Positions 16,115-22,616 of a stretch of DNA of 22,616 nt are shown one piece after another (position 1 is the stretch's first letter; every line of letters begins with the position of its first letter). The DNA is taken from contig JBOGUF010000166.1 of assembly GCA_050696075.1 (NCBI GenBank), positions 1 to 22,616 on the forward strand, written 5' to 3'. Source of the stretch: JBOGUF01 sp050696075 (GTDB lineage Bacteria > Chloroflexota > Chloroflexia > Thermomicrobiales > UBA6265). The notes beneath the pieces were generated by a model. That model was not told the DNA's origin, searched no databases, and saw only the letters and a list, made by a program, of their open reading frames with translations. The translations under genes were made by a program, and so were the position numbers.

Positions 16115-17209
16115 CTACCTGTTCGGAGAAGTTACGAATTCGCGAAGGCGTGTATTGGCGATCAAATCATCCAGAGTTGCTGTCGTGAAGACCTTGCCGT
16201 CAAGGGCGAGGAGCAATTGCCGCATATCTTCCCGCCGTTGCCGAAATCCTCGCCCATCGACGCAGGCGACAACTTCGTAGGGCCGGAATCGGCCGCCGGC
16301 AACCTGATCATTTCGTTGAGTTACAAGGTTCTTGATGCGCGTCACCTTGTCGCGCGCTGTTCCGTCATCGCTGGTGATCTTGGCCTCAATAACGACGACG
16401 GGACTGACCTCGTCCGGAACGCAGAAGTCAGGCGCTTGATCGAAGCCGGGAATGCGTTCAGCTCGCTTTGTCTTTCGGTAGGTAATGGCAGCGGCTCGCA
16501 GACGCTCTTCTATGGCGTTCTCCATGACCTCACCGACAAGTTCCGACTCCGCATCCCGGTGGCCCGCGAACGGGCGTCCCAAATAGCGTTCGTAACGAAG
16601 AACTGGGTACGGGACCGACTCGGTGGACGCGTATCGCAGGGATCCTAGCCCCTGGTGGGTGTCAAACTTCGCGAGGCGATGCACGACTCCGTCGATATCC
16701 GCCGGCGCACCCTGAGCAATATACCTCACGGCAATTGCCACCAACGCAGCAATTCGTGCGAGGCTCTTGGGTCGTGGGATCAAGCTAGGGTCGCATCGCT
16801 TTCGCAATCTGTCCGCGTAGCGATGCTCGATCTCCGCCACGTAACGAGCATTGGTCCGACAAGACTTGTCCAGATTCCGCGCCGCTCCCTGACCTACGTC
16901 ACTCCCCAACTCGGTCCGTGCAAGGTCGGCCCACTCCGGCAAGGTCATGCCCAAGATGGCCCGAAGCACGACGAAAACCTGGCTGTTCTCCCGGATGGCC
17001 TGATCGACTGTGGTCTGACTGAACGCGGTGAAGTTCTGCGTGTGTCGCTTGAGTACTTCAAGTGCGTCACGAAAATCGGGGAACTCGATATAACTCCCGC
17101 CCTTGGGCATGAGTAAGAATTCGGACGAGAGATCCGAGATGGTGACCCGCACCATCTCGTCCAGGTGTTCGCGCAGATAGGTTCGGTCGGCTTCAAACGG
17201 TCGCTGCAA
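16115..17209 (-). CDS. PD-(D/E)XK restriction endonuclease partner of the DNA methylase
   Basis: I recognise no named enzyme, but the C-terminal half has a PD-(D/E)XK nuclease core. MENAIEERL precedes the pattern PDF(13 residues)EAK, with VVVIEAK as the second strand; the rest of the domain follows to the end. The N-terminal 200 residues are alpha-helical with no known motif. Two starts are possible: ATG 17245 (376 residues) without a ribosome-binding site, or TTG 17209 (364 residues) with AGAGGAG 4 nt before it. I prefer the TTG. It overlaps the methylase 3' end by 17 bp, the arrangement of a restriction-modification pair. The cleavage site must match the methylase target, which cannot be read from sequence. 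Confidence 0.75.
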   Translation of the reverse strand: MQRPFEADRTYLREHLDEMVRVTISDLSSEFLLMPKGGSYIEFPDFRDALEVLKRHTQNFTAFSQTTVDQAIRENSQVFVVLRAILGMTLPEWADLARTELGSDVGQGAARNLDKSCRTNARYVAEIEHRYADRLRKRCDPSLIPRPKSLARIAALVAIAVRYIAQGAPADIDGVVHRLAKFDTHQGLGSLRYASTESVPYPVLRYERYLGRPFAGHRDAESELVGEVMENAIEERLRAAAITYRKTKRAERIPGFDQAPDFCVPDEVSPVVVIEAKITSDDGTARDKVTRIKNLVTQRNDQVAGGRFRPYEVVACVDGRGFRQRREDMRQLLLALDGKVFTTATLDDLIANTRLREFVTSPNR

Positions 17210-19337
17210 TGCGCTCCTCTGACTTCTGACCGATGCCTTGTCCATCTACGTTAAGACGACCACCGGTCGCTGCTCGCCGAACTGCCTCGCGAGCGAGCCC
17301 CATGCGATCCGCAAGCGGTGCATACGCGTCCCAGGAATGGCGAAGCCGATTGATTGCCACGCGGGCCGCGTGGCCTGCGATGAGGCATCGAACGTCGCCG
17401 TCGGTCACGCGCACTCCGCCCGCTTTTATCGCTGCAACATCCTGAGCAAGCGACTCAGCGATATCGTCATGCCCGATGCACGCAGGCATCGGACGACAGA
17501 CGAACACCGAGTCCAGGATGGACGAACCGGTGCGCGCAATGTGGAGGGATGCCCCCATCTCGCCCGGCGCCGGGAGTGTCGCCGTGCAGTCCAAGCCCGC
17601 ATCGAGAATCGCAACCACGAGGGGAACGTAGGCGGCAGCGTCGTTATGGTGGTAGGTAAAGACAAAGGGCGCGCCGGGCTTGAGCGCAGCGGCATAGTGT
17701 CGGAATACTTCCGAGAGTCCCTCTGTGAAATGAACCAGATCTCGACCCAACGTTTCGTTTCCGGTCAGCTCTGCATCGGATCGCGTTGTGCTCGATCGGA
17801 ACGCTTCAACTTCATCTGCCAATCCGATACGAAGCCAGGAGAAGCAGAAATCCATCAACTCCGCATACTGGACGTTGTTGAAGTAGGGTGGGTCGGTGAA
17901 CACTCCGTCGAGCGATGAGGGGCGCAGAGGGGTATCGGTTGCGGGCGAAGCGAGGAGAAGCGCCTGTCGTCCCTCATTGTTGGGGAAGGCATCGACAAAT
18001 TGAGCGGCAATTCGCTCCCCAATAACAGAAATCACCTCTTTGCGATGTCCAACCTGCCGCGTCTCAAAGGGGGCGGCGCAATACTCCTTGGCACGCCGAT
18101 ATTTTTCCACAAAGTGGCGGAATGATCCCGATCCCACGCGCGACACACCGAGGAGATTGTTCTCGCATTGGATGAGCCCAATCGGGAATCCATGGACGCT
18201 AAAGATGTCTTGGCACTTCAAGGCATACGTGTCGTAGCGACAGAGCATGTTCTGGTATCGGAGGAAGTCGGAAAACACCGTCAAAAGAGCGTGCCGAATC
18301 TCGACATCCTCAACAGCGCGAATTCGCCGCAGGAGCAGTCCCAAGCCGAGCAACTGCCGGTCGTTGAACATCTCGCGAAACCGCGTATACCCCCAACGAT
18401 GAAGTCGATTCGTCTCGTCGCCCGGCGGGATTGGGTCATCAGGAAGCGCAAGCCCACCGCTTAATGCGACCAGCCAATCTGCGGCGTATTGGTATCGAGC
18501 AAGGTCTTCTCCATCCGGGCGTTTGAAAAAGCGTCCCACATGTGACGGCTTGCAAACCGGGCAGTGATATTCCATCGCCCACAAGCGATGTCGCGGCGGC
18601 CCGGTGAGTTGCTTCGAAGGATAGGGGAAGACTGTTTGACAATTCCGGCATCGAACGCGGCTGCGCTGTGCAGGCCCCTCGACGTGAATGGGTTGCTTAC
18701 ACTCGATGCACGGTTCCGCATGCGTCAGCCTCGGCTGATGCTCGCACTCATTGAGCGCGCCGCAGTGGCCACACAGGATCACATGCTTGGGATGGCGAGT
18801 CGCCTCCGCGAGTAGGTATCCGGGAAATAGATCGTTGTCGGTGCCGCAAATGGGACACGATTCGGTCTTGACCCAGAGGAAGTACTTGACCGGAACGGCG
18901 TTATCGCAGTGGTCACACCGGGTAAGGTACAGATCGGCTATCTCAACCTCGACGTCAATAATGACCGATTCAGCCGTCTGCAGAAACGCTGCCACATCGA
19001 GTTCAGCGAGCGATTGTCTTACCACCCAGTAAGCCATCGGATTGACATCGGTTCCGATGACGCTAAATCCGAGGCGGTTCGCCTCAAAGACCGGAGTGCC
19101 ACCACCCATAAAAGGATCTGCAATGACTCCGCGCATTTCGTGGGCACGCCAGTACCCCGTATCGAGTGGCTCGGCGCCGTTGAACTCAGCGAGCAGCAGG
19201 TTACGGAAGACCGTGCCCGGTCGTCGAGCAAACCACTTATGCACACCGATGATCGGCCGGTAGTTTTGCTGGATCTGCTTCTCCCGCAGCGCGAGTGCCG
19301 CGGTGAAGGTCGGATCAAAGTGATCTTCTAGGCTCAA
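17193..19337 (-). CDS. Zn-ribbon DNA methylase (COG1743/DUF1156-like)
   Basis: Numbering here is from TTG 19457 (754 residues). KWFARRPGTVFRNLL (74-88) is the equivalent of the DUF1156 N-terminal block. ADPFMGGGTPVFEANRLG (113-130) with GTDVNP is SAM motif I, and TDPPYFNNVQYAELM (521-535) is an intact catalytic motif IV. Six CxxC pairs (181, 201, 229, 250, 270, 299) sit between the two motifs, enough for three zinc ribbons. The preferred start is TTG 19337 with GGAG 8 nt upstream, where LSLEDHFDP begins the family-like sequence. ATG 19400 and TTG 19457 are alternatives. The gene has lower GC than its neighbours and follows the metal ATPase by 117 bp. It should protect host DNA from the overlapping nuclease. 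Confidence 0.85.
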   Translation of the reverse strand: MSLEDHFDPTFTAALALREKQIQQNYRPIIGVHKWFARRPGTVFRNLLLAEFNGAEPLDTGYWRAHEMRGVIADPFMGGGTPVFEANRLGFSVIGTDVNPMAYWVVRQSLAELDVAAFLQTAESVIIDVEVEIADLYLTRCDHCDNAVPVKYFLWVKTESCPICGTDNDLFPGYLLAEATRHPKHVILCGHCGALNECEHQPRLTHAEPCIECKQPIHVEGPAQRSRVRCRNCQTVFPYPSKQLTGPPRHRLWAMEYHCPVCKPSHVGRFFKRPDGEDLARYQYAADWLVALSGGLALPDDPIPPGDETNRLHRWGYTRFREMFNDRQLLGLGLLLRRIRAVEDVEIRHALLTVFSDFLRYQNMLCRYDTYALKCQDIFSVHGFPIGLIQCENNLLGVSRVGSGSFRHFVEKYRRAKEYCAAPFETRQVGHRKEVISVIGERIAAQFVDAFPNNEGRQALLLASPATDTPLRPSSLDGVFTDPPYFNNVQYAELMDFCFSWLRIGLADEVEAFRSSTTRSDAELTGNETLGRDLVHFTEGLSEVFRHYAAALKPGAPFVFTYHHNDAAAYVPLVVAILDAGLDCTATLPAPGEMGASLHIARTGSSILDSVFVCRPMPACIGHDDIAESLAQDVAAIKAGGVRVTDGDVRCLIAGHAARVAINRLRHSWDAYAPLADRMGLAREAVRRAATGGRLNVDGQGIGQKSEERIAATV

Positions 19338-19453
19338 GAGATCAGCTCCATTGCGATGGCCAGCACAGGGCTCGCACACATGATCTATACGAACACCCAT
19401 TCCGTCAACGTATGGAGGACTACGACACCTGAATGCAAAGCGACCAGAAGACG

Positions 19454-21490
19454 TCAATCTGAAGGTTCTCGCACCGTCCTCAGCAGGCGCAGCCCGTTCG
19501 TCACCACGACAATCGTACTCCCCTCATGCCCGACGACGCCGAGGGGCAAGGGGATGCCGATGGTCAGGGTGGAGGCGACCAGGACGGCGATGACGGCGAG
19601 GGAGAAGGTCAAATTCTGGCGGATGATGCGGCGGGTGCGGCGGCTGAGGGCGATGGCGTAGGGGAGTTTTCCCAAGTCGTCGGCCATGAGGACGACGTCG
19701 GCGGTCTCCAGGGCGACATCGGTGCCGGCCGCGCCCATGGCGATGCCGATCGTCGCGGTGGCGAGGGCGGGGGCGTCGTTGACGCCGTCGCCGACCATCA
19801 CCACGTCCCCTTCCCGCATCAGGTCGCGGACGACGTCGAGTTTTTGTGCGGGCAACAAGTCGGCGCGGACCTCGTCGATGCCGAGCTCGGCGGCGATGGC
19901 GGCGGCGACGGTCGGGTTGTCGCCGGTGAGCATGACGGTGCGGCTGATACCGAGTCGCTTCAGCTCGCGCACCGCCGCGGCCGCCTCGGGGCGGACCGTG
20001 TCGGCGACGGCCAGGACGCCGCGCACCCGCTCCCGATCGCCGGCGATGAGGACCGACTTGCCGGCCGCCTCCAGCCGGGCGACCGCGTCGAGCGCGGCGG
20101 GGTCGACGGTGACGCCGAGCTGGTCGAAGAGCGCCTCGTTGCCCACGATCACCGACTCGCCGGCGACAGTGGCGACGATGCCTTTACCGGGGATCGCCTC
20201 GAAGCCGGTCGCCTCGCCAAGCGAGAGGTCCCGGGCGGCGGCCGCGGCGACGACCGCCTCGGCCAGGGGGTGTTCAGAGAGGCGCTCGGCGCTGGCGACC
20301 AGGCGCAGGAGGTCGTCGGGCGGGGTGCCGTCGAGCGGGACAACTTCGGTCAGGCGGGGGCGGCCCTCGGTTAGGGTGCCGGTCTTGTCGAAGGCGACGA
20401 TCGAGACCGCGCCGGCGTTCTCCAGGTGGTTGCTCCCCTTGAAGAGGATGCCGTGGCGGGCGGCGTTGGCGAGGGCGGCGAGGGTGGAGGCGGGGGTCGA
20501 GATCACCAACGCGCAGGGTGAGGCGACGACCAGCAGCGTCATCGCTCGGTAGAAGGAGTCCCCGAACTGCTCACCGAGGACGAGCCAGGGGAGGAGCGCG
20601 ACGAACGCCGAGGTGAGGATGACGCCGACCGCGTATTTGCCCTCGAAGGCGTCGGTGAAGCGCTGGGTGCGGCTCTTCTGCTCGCGCGCTGCCTCGACGA
20701 TGCGGATGATCTTGGCCAGCGTGCTCTCCCGCGCCAGCTTACCCACCCGGACCTGCAAGGCGCCGTGCTGGTTGATGGTGCCGGCGAAGACGTTGTCGCC
20801 GGGCTGCTTGCCGACCGGCAGCGACTCGCCGGTGATCGCCGCCGGATTCACCGCCGACTCGCCGGCGCCGACGCGACCGTCGACCGCGACCCGCTCGCCG
20901 GGGCGGACGAGGACCACGTCGTCCAGCGTCAGCTCTTCAACCGGGACGACCGCTTCGCCACCCGGCAGATCGGGCCGGAGGAGGGTGGCGACGTCGGGGC
21001 TGAGCTCCATTAGCGCCCGCACCGCCCGTCGCGTGCGGCCGAGGGCGTGGTGCTCCAGCGCGTTGCTCGTCGAGAAGAGCGCAAGCAGGACCGCCCCCTC
21101 CCCCCAGGCGCCGACGATGGCCGCGCCGGCCGCCGCCGTCACCATCAGCAAGTCGACGTTGACGTGGCGGTGGCGGAGGTCGGTCAGCGCCTCAATCGTG
21201 GCGAAGGTGCCGCCGCTGAGGTAGGCGGCCACATACAGCCCGAGCACCACCGCGGGCGGCGCTGACGTGAGGTGATCGAGCGCGGCGGCCACGAGGAGCA
21301 AGACCCAGCAGCCGATCGCCGCGCCGGCCAACCGCCAGCGCTCCCACCGGGTTTCGCTGTCGTGCCGGGTCTGGTCGGGCGGCGCCTCGGTCGTGGTCGC
21401 CGGCGTATCCCGCGGTCGGTCATCCACCGCAATGGGTTCCGCGTGGGGCGGCGCCAGCGTCGTCGAGAGAGTCGAGGTAGTCCGCGTCAT
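19454..21490 (-). CDS. P1B-4-type heavy-metal-exporting ATPase
   Basis: This roughly 678-residue ATPase has all P-type hallmarks. In the open frame from TTG 21502 they are TGES (224-227), SPC in the metal-binding membrane helix (328-330), DKTGT with the phosphorylated Asp (372-376), an SEHPLAEA segment and GDGVNDAPAL. SPC together with HEGST in the last helix is the signature of the P1B-4 group (CoaT, CtpD, PfeT), which exports Co, Fe or Zn, rather than the Cu group (CPC). There is no N-terminal HMA domain or CxxC, as in that group; a Ser/Thr/Pro-rich tail takes its place. ATG 21490 is chosen over TTG 21502 but lacks a good ribosome-binding site. It has its own promoter and a dyad upstream. 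The metal is not certain. Confidence 0.88.
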   Translation of the reverse strand: MTRTTSTLSTTLAPPHAEPIAVDDRPRDTPATTTEAPPDQTRHDSETRWERWRLAGAAIGCWVLLLVAAALDHLTSAPPAVVLGLYVAAYLSGGTFATIEALTDLRHRHVNVDLLMVTAAAGAAIVGAWGEGAVLLALFSTSNALEHHALGRTRRAVRALMELSPDVATLLRPDLPGGEAVVPVEELTLDDVVLVRPGERVAVDGRVGAGESAVNPAAITGESLPVGKQPGDNVFAGTINQHGALQVRVGKLARESTLAKIIRIVEAAREQKSRTQRFTDAFEGKYAVGVILTSAFVALLPWLVLGEQFGDSFYRAMTLLVVASPCALVISTPASTLAALANAARHGILFKGSNHLENAGAVSIVAFDKTGTLTEGRPRLTEVVPLDGTPPDDLLRLVASAERLSEHPLAEAVVAAAAARDLSLGEATGFEAIPGKGIVATVAGESVIVGNEALFDQLGVTVDPAALDAVARLEAAGKSVLIAGDRERVRGVLAVADTVRPEAAAAVRELKRLGISRTVMLTGDNPTVAAAIAAELGIDEVRADLLPAQKLDVVRDLMREGDVVMVGDGVNDAPALATATIGIAMGAAGTDVALETADVVLMADDLGKLPYAIALSRRTRRIIRQNLTFSLAVIAVLVASTLTIGIPLPLGVVGHEGSTIVVVTNGLRLLRTVREPSD

Positions 21491-21550
21491 TGGTGGCGCC
21501 AAATCTTCTCAGGCCATACGCGAGGAAAGGTGAAGTCCCGGTTTGACACA

Positions 21551-21573
21551 ATTCTGATGCGGGTGGTCAGAAT
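21551..21573. promoter_or_regulatory. Perfect dyad ATTCTGA-N9-TCAGAAT, candidate metalloregulator operator
   Basis: Two perfect 7-bp arms lie about 10-30 bp downstream of the predicted transcription start of the metal ATPase, where a repressor of the ArsR/SmtB or Fur type could block transcription. No regulator gene is seen nearby. Confidence 0.5.
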
Positions 21574-21588
21574 TATTACTCTACGAGA

Positions 21589-21617
21589 AGTATACCAGAT
21601 TGGCGACTCGGTTTCAT
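21589..21617 (-). promoter_or_regulatory. Sigma-70-type promoter of the metal ATPase gene
   Basis: On the minus strand ATGAAA (21617-21612) and TATACT (21594-21589) are separated by exactly 17 bp, matching 4 of 6 and 5 of 6 consensus positions. Initiation near 21582 leaves a leader of about 90 nt. Confidence 0.5.
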
Positions 21618-21662
21618 GATCTTCGGATATCTGATGGCTGGCATCAGGACTTGCGTGGCTGA

Positions 21663-21677
21663 GTCACAGCCTGTGAC
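21663..21677. repeat. Perfect palindrome GTCACAG-C-CTGTGAC
   Basis: Seven-base arms around a single C, typical of a dimeric regulator or replication-protein site. It lies at the left flank of the DnaA-box cluster in a region without genes. Confidence 0.4.
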
Positions 21678-21734
21678 GAAAGACCGCGGCGAACGTCCGC
21701 GCGGCTGCCTGGTTGTCACACGCGCGTGGCGGAT

Positions 21735-21985
21735 TGTGTATAACTTGTCCGCAATGGTGGATAAGGGTTGTGGATTGTGGACAACGGTGCGGACAGCGTG
21801 CATGGGGCCGGGGGATAGTTCGCGCCGTCATCGGGGACTCGGCAGGACCTGTGCGTGGATTGGCACAGGTCGCTACTCGGCTCTCCACGACCGAAGTGGG
21901 GGTATGTGGAGACTTTCTGCACAGGGTTTCCTCCGCGAAAACGGCGGCGCCAGGCCGCGTTCTCGAATTCTCCCCATTATCCCCA
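21735..21985. other. Origin-like cluster of DnaA-box 9-mers
   Basis: TGTGTATAA (21735-21743) matches the DnaA box consensus TTATNCACA perfectly on the minus strand. Single-mismatch versions are GGTGGATAA (21756), TGTGGACAA (21776), TTCTGCACA (21915) and TTATCCCCA (21977). The first three point one way and the last two the other. A perfect 8-8-8 inverted repeat (21847-21870) lies between the groups, and a T/A-richer stretch with a 7-bp dyad (22009-22040) lies to the right. The region 21503-22282 has no convincing gene. No dnaA, dnaN or partition gene is visible, so a chromosome or replicon origin is only a candidate. Confidence 0.35.
21847..21870. repeat. Perfect inverted repeat ACCTGTGC-N8-GCACAGGT
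   Basis: Eight-base arms with an 8-nt spacer, inside the DnaA-box cluster. It could form a hairpin or bind a dimeric protein. Confidence 0.45.
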
Positions 21986-22008
21986 CCACTACGTTTACCA
22001 CGTCCTCT

Positions 22009-22040
22009 CGTACTCGTTAAATCAACAATGAATGAGTACG
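22009..22040. repeat. Dyad CGTACTC/GAGTACG enclosing AT-rich bases
   Basis: Perfect 7-bp arms surround 18 bases that are mostly A and T, unusual in this high-GC sequence. It could be the unwinding element if the adjacent cluster is an origin. Confidence 0.35.
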
Positions 22041-22075
22041 GACGACGAGCGGGCAGCGTGGATAGCGCTCTCCTT

Positions 22076-22178
22076 CGTCATGCCGAGCGTCGGAGCAGGT
22101 CGAGGCATCTGGCTCTACTCAACGACGTCTCTCATCAGGGACAGATCCCTCGACCTGGACTCCGCGCTCGGGATGACG
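22076..22178. repeat. Dispersed hairpin repeat, CGTCATGCCGAGCG ... CGCTCGGGATGACG
   Basis: The 35-base left arm (22076-22110) pairs with most of the right arm (22143-22178), around a 32-base spacer. A partial copy lies at 7906-7941 and ends resembling it occur at 3641-3790. No coding capacity. Confidence 0.7.
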
Positions 22179-22282
22179 GGTGGGAGGTGCGCAAGATGAC
22201 GGAGGAGGTGCGCGTAGGTTGACGCATAGGCGCCGTGTCATGCCGGGGAGGCATTTCGCGTGACCGTCGTGGCACACACCGT

Positions 22283-22616
22283 CTGAGCAGTTCGTCGTAT
22301 AGCACGAGGAGCTGGCCCCAATCGGTTTCCGCGTAGGCCGGGGCCGTGGCGTGTAGCGCCGCGAGGTCGTCGCGGGTCAGCATCTCCCCGGACGGCGCGG
22401 TGTGGCCGGTGGTGAACAAGAGGTGGATCACGGTCAGTGCGGCGTCGAGGCGGTCCGGCAGCTCGCGGGCCTCGGGCATGCGGAAGGGGATGCGGGCGGC
22501 GGCAATCTTCTTTTTTTGGACCTGGTGATCCGCGCCGCCATGGTCGCCTCGGAGACCAGGAACGCCTTCGCCACGTCGGCCGTGCTCACCCCGCGGACCA
22601 ACCGCGGGGTGAGCAC
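22283..22616 (-). pseudogene. ECF sigma factor (DUF6596 type), frameshifted and truncated remnant
   Basis: Two frames together match the SigJ-like ECF family with a DUF6596 C-terminal domain. One frame gives LVRGVSTADVAKAFLVSEATMAARI (region 4, DNA binding). After an A7 run at 22517-22511, the -1 frame gives RIPFRMPEARELPDRLDAAL and a TAPSGEMLTRDDLA segment. At about 22358 the sequence jumps to ALHATAPAYAETDW, which in intact homologues lies, as I recall, about 100 residues later, so an internal deletion is likely. Homology ends after LYDELLR (22283). The 5' end lies off the window. A -1 slip at A-AAA-AAG would restore the first junction, but the deletion and lost 3' end make function unlikely. 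Confidence 0.75.

Noticed and set aside
21503..22282. Protein-coding genes in the region to the right of the metal ATPase
   Set aside because: The open frames here (for example 21713-22222 plus and 21576-21803 minus) overlap each other, cross the repeats and DnaA-like boxes, and show no domain.
1..22616. tRNA or rRNA genes
   Set aside because: Scanning by eye for T-loop sequences such as GGTTCGAATCC and for conserved rRNA blocks found none; a tRNAscan-SE run would be decisive.

Overview
The window is a high-GC bacterial sequence (roughly two thirds GC by eye) that reads mostly as a defence island, flanked by ordinary housekeeping and metal-handling genes. The GC content, gene style and abundance of short dispersed hairpin repeats would fit a Chloroflexota (Thermomicrobia-like) genome. 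This is an impression from sequence style only, since no taxonomic marker gene is present.

Bases 1-11057 (all minus strand) hold a large multi-gene DNA-modification/helicase locus. In transcription order it encodes a DUF499-type P-loop ATPase, a DUF3780 protein, a DUF1156-type adenine-specific DNA methylase, a SNF2-family helicase with an N-terminal phospholipase-D-like domain, and the first 209 codons of a second DNA methyltransferase that runs off the left edge. This gene set resembles the helicase-methylase-ATPase (Hma) class of anti-phage system. The locus is heavily invaded by repeats. A 171-bp MITE-like element separates the first two genes, a 690-bp nest of inverted repeats separates the methylase from the helicase, and repeats sit in frame inside two coding regions.

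Bases 11058-15303 hold a divergently transcribed secreted cupredoxin protein, a strong hairpin flanked by inverted heptamer arrays, an MFS transporter, and a two-gene unit of a membrane-anchored Mrr-like nuclease and an orotate-phosphoribosyltransferase-like enzyme.

Bases 15364-19457 (minus strand, lower GC) hold a second, compact restriction-modification operon: a Zn-ribbon-rich DNA methylase (COG1743/DUF1156-like), a PD-(D/E)XK nuclease overlapping its 3' end, and, 4 nt further on, an AbrB-type DNA-binding domain fused in frame to an SRPBCC domain. This operon follows a P1B-4-type heavy-metal ATPase (19454-21490), which has a recognisable promoter and a perfect dyad at its 5' end.

Bases 21620-22260 contain no convincing gene. 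They hold several DnaA-box-like 9-mers and perfect inverted repeats resembling a replication origin, then another dispersed hairpin repeat. The right edge is the decayed remnant of an ECF sigma factor with a frameshift at an A7 run, an internal deletion and a lost 3' end.

The most noteworthy items are the repeat-riddled Hma-like locus, the restriction-modification operon ending in an AbrB-SRPBCC fusion, the origin-like region, and the in-frame domestication of repeats in defence genes.
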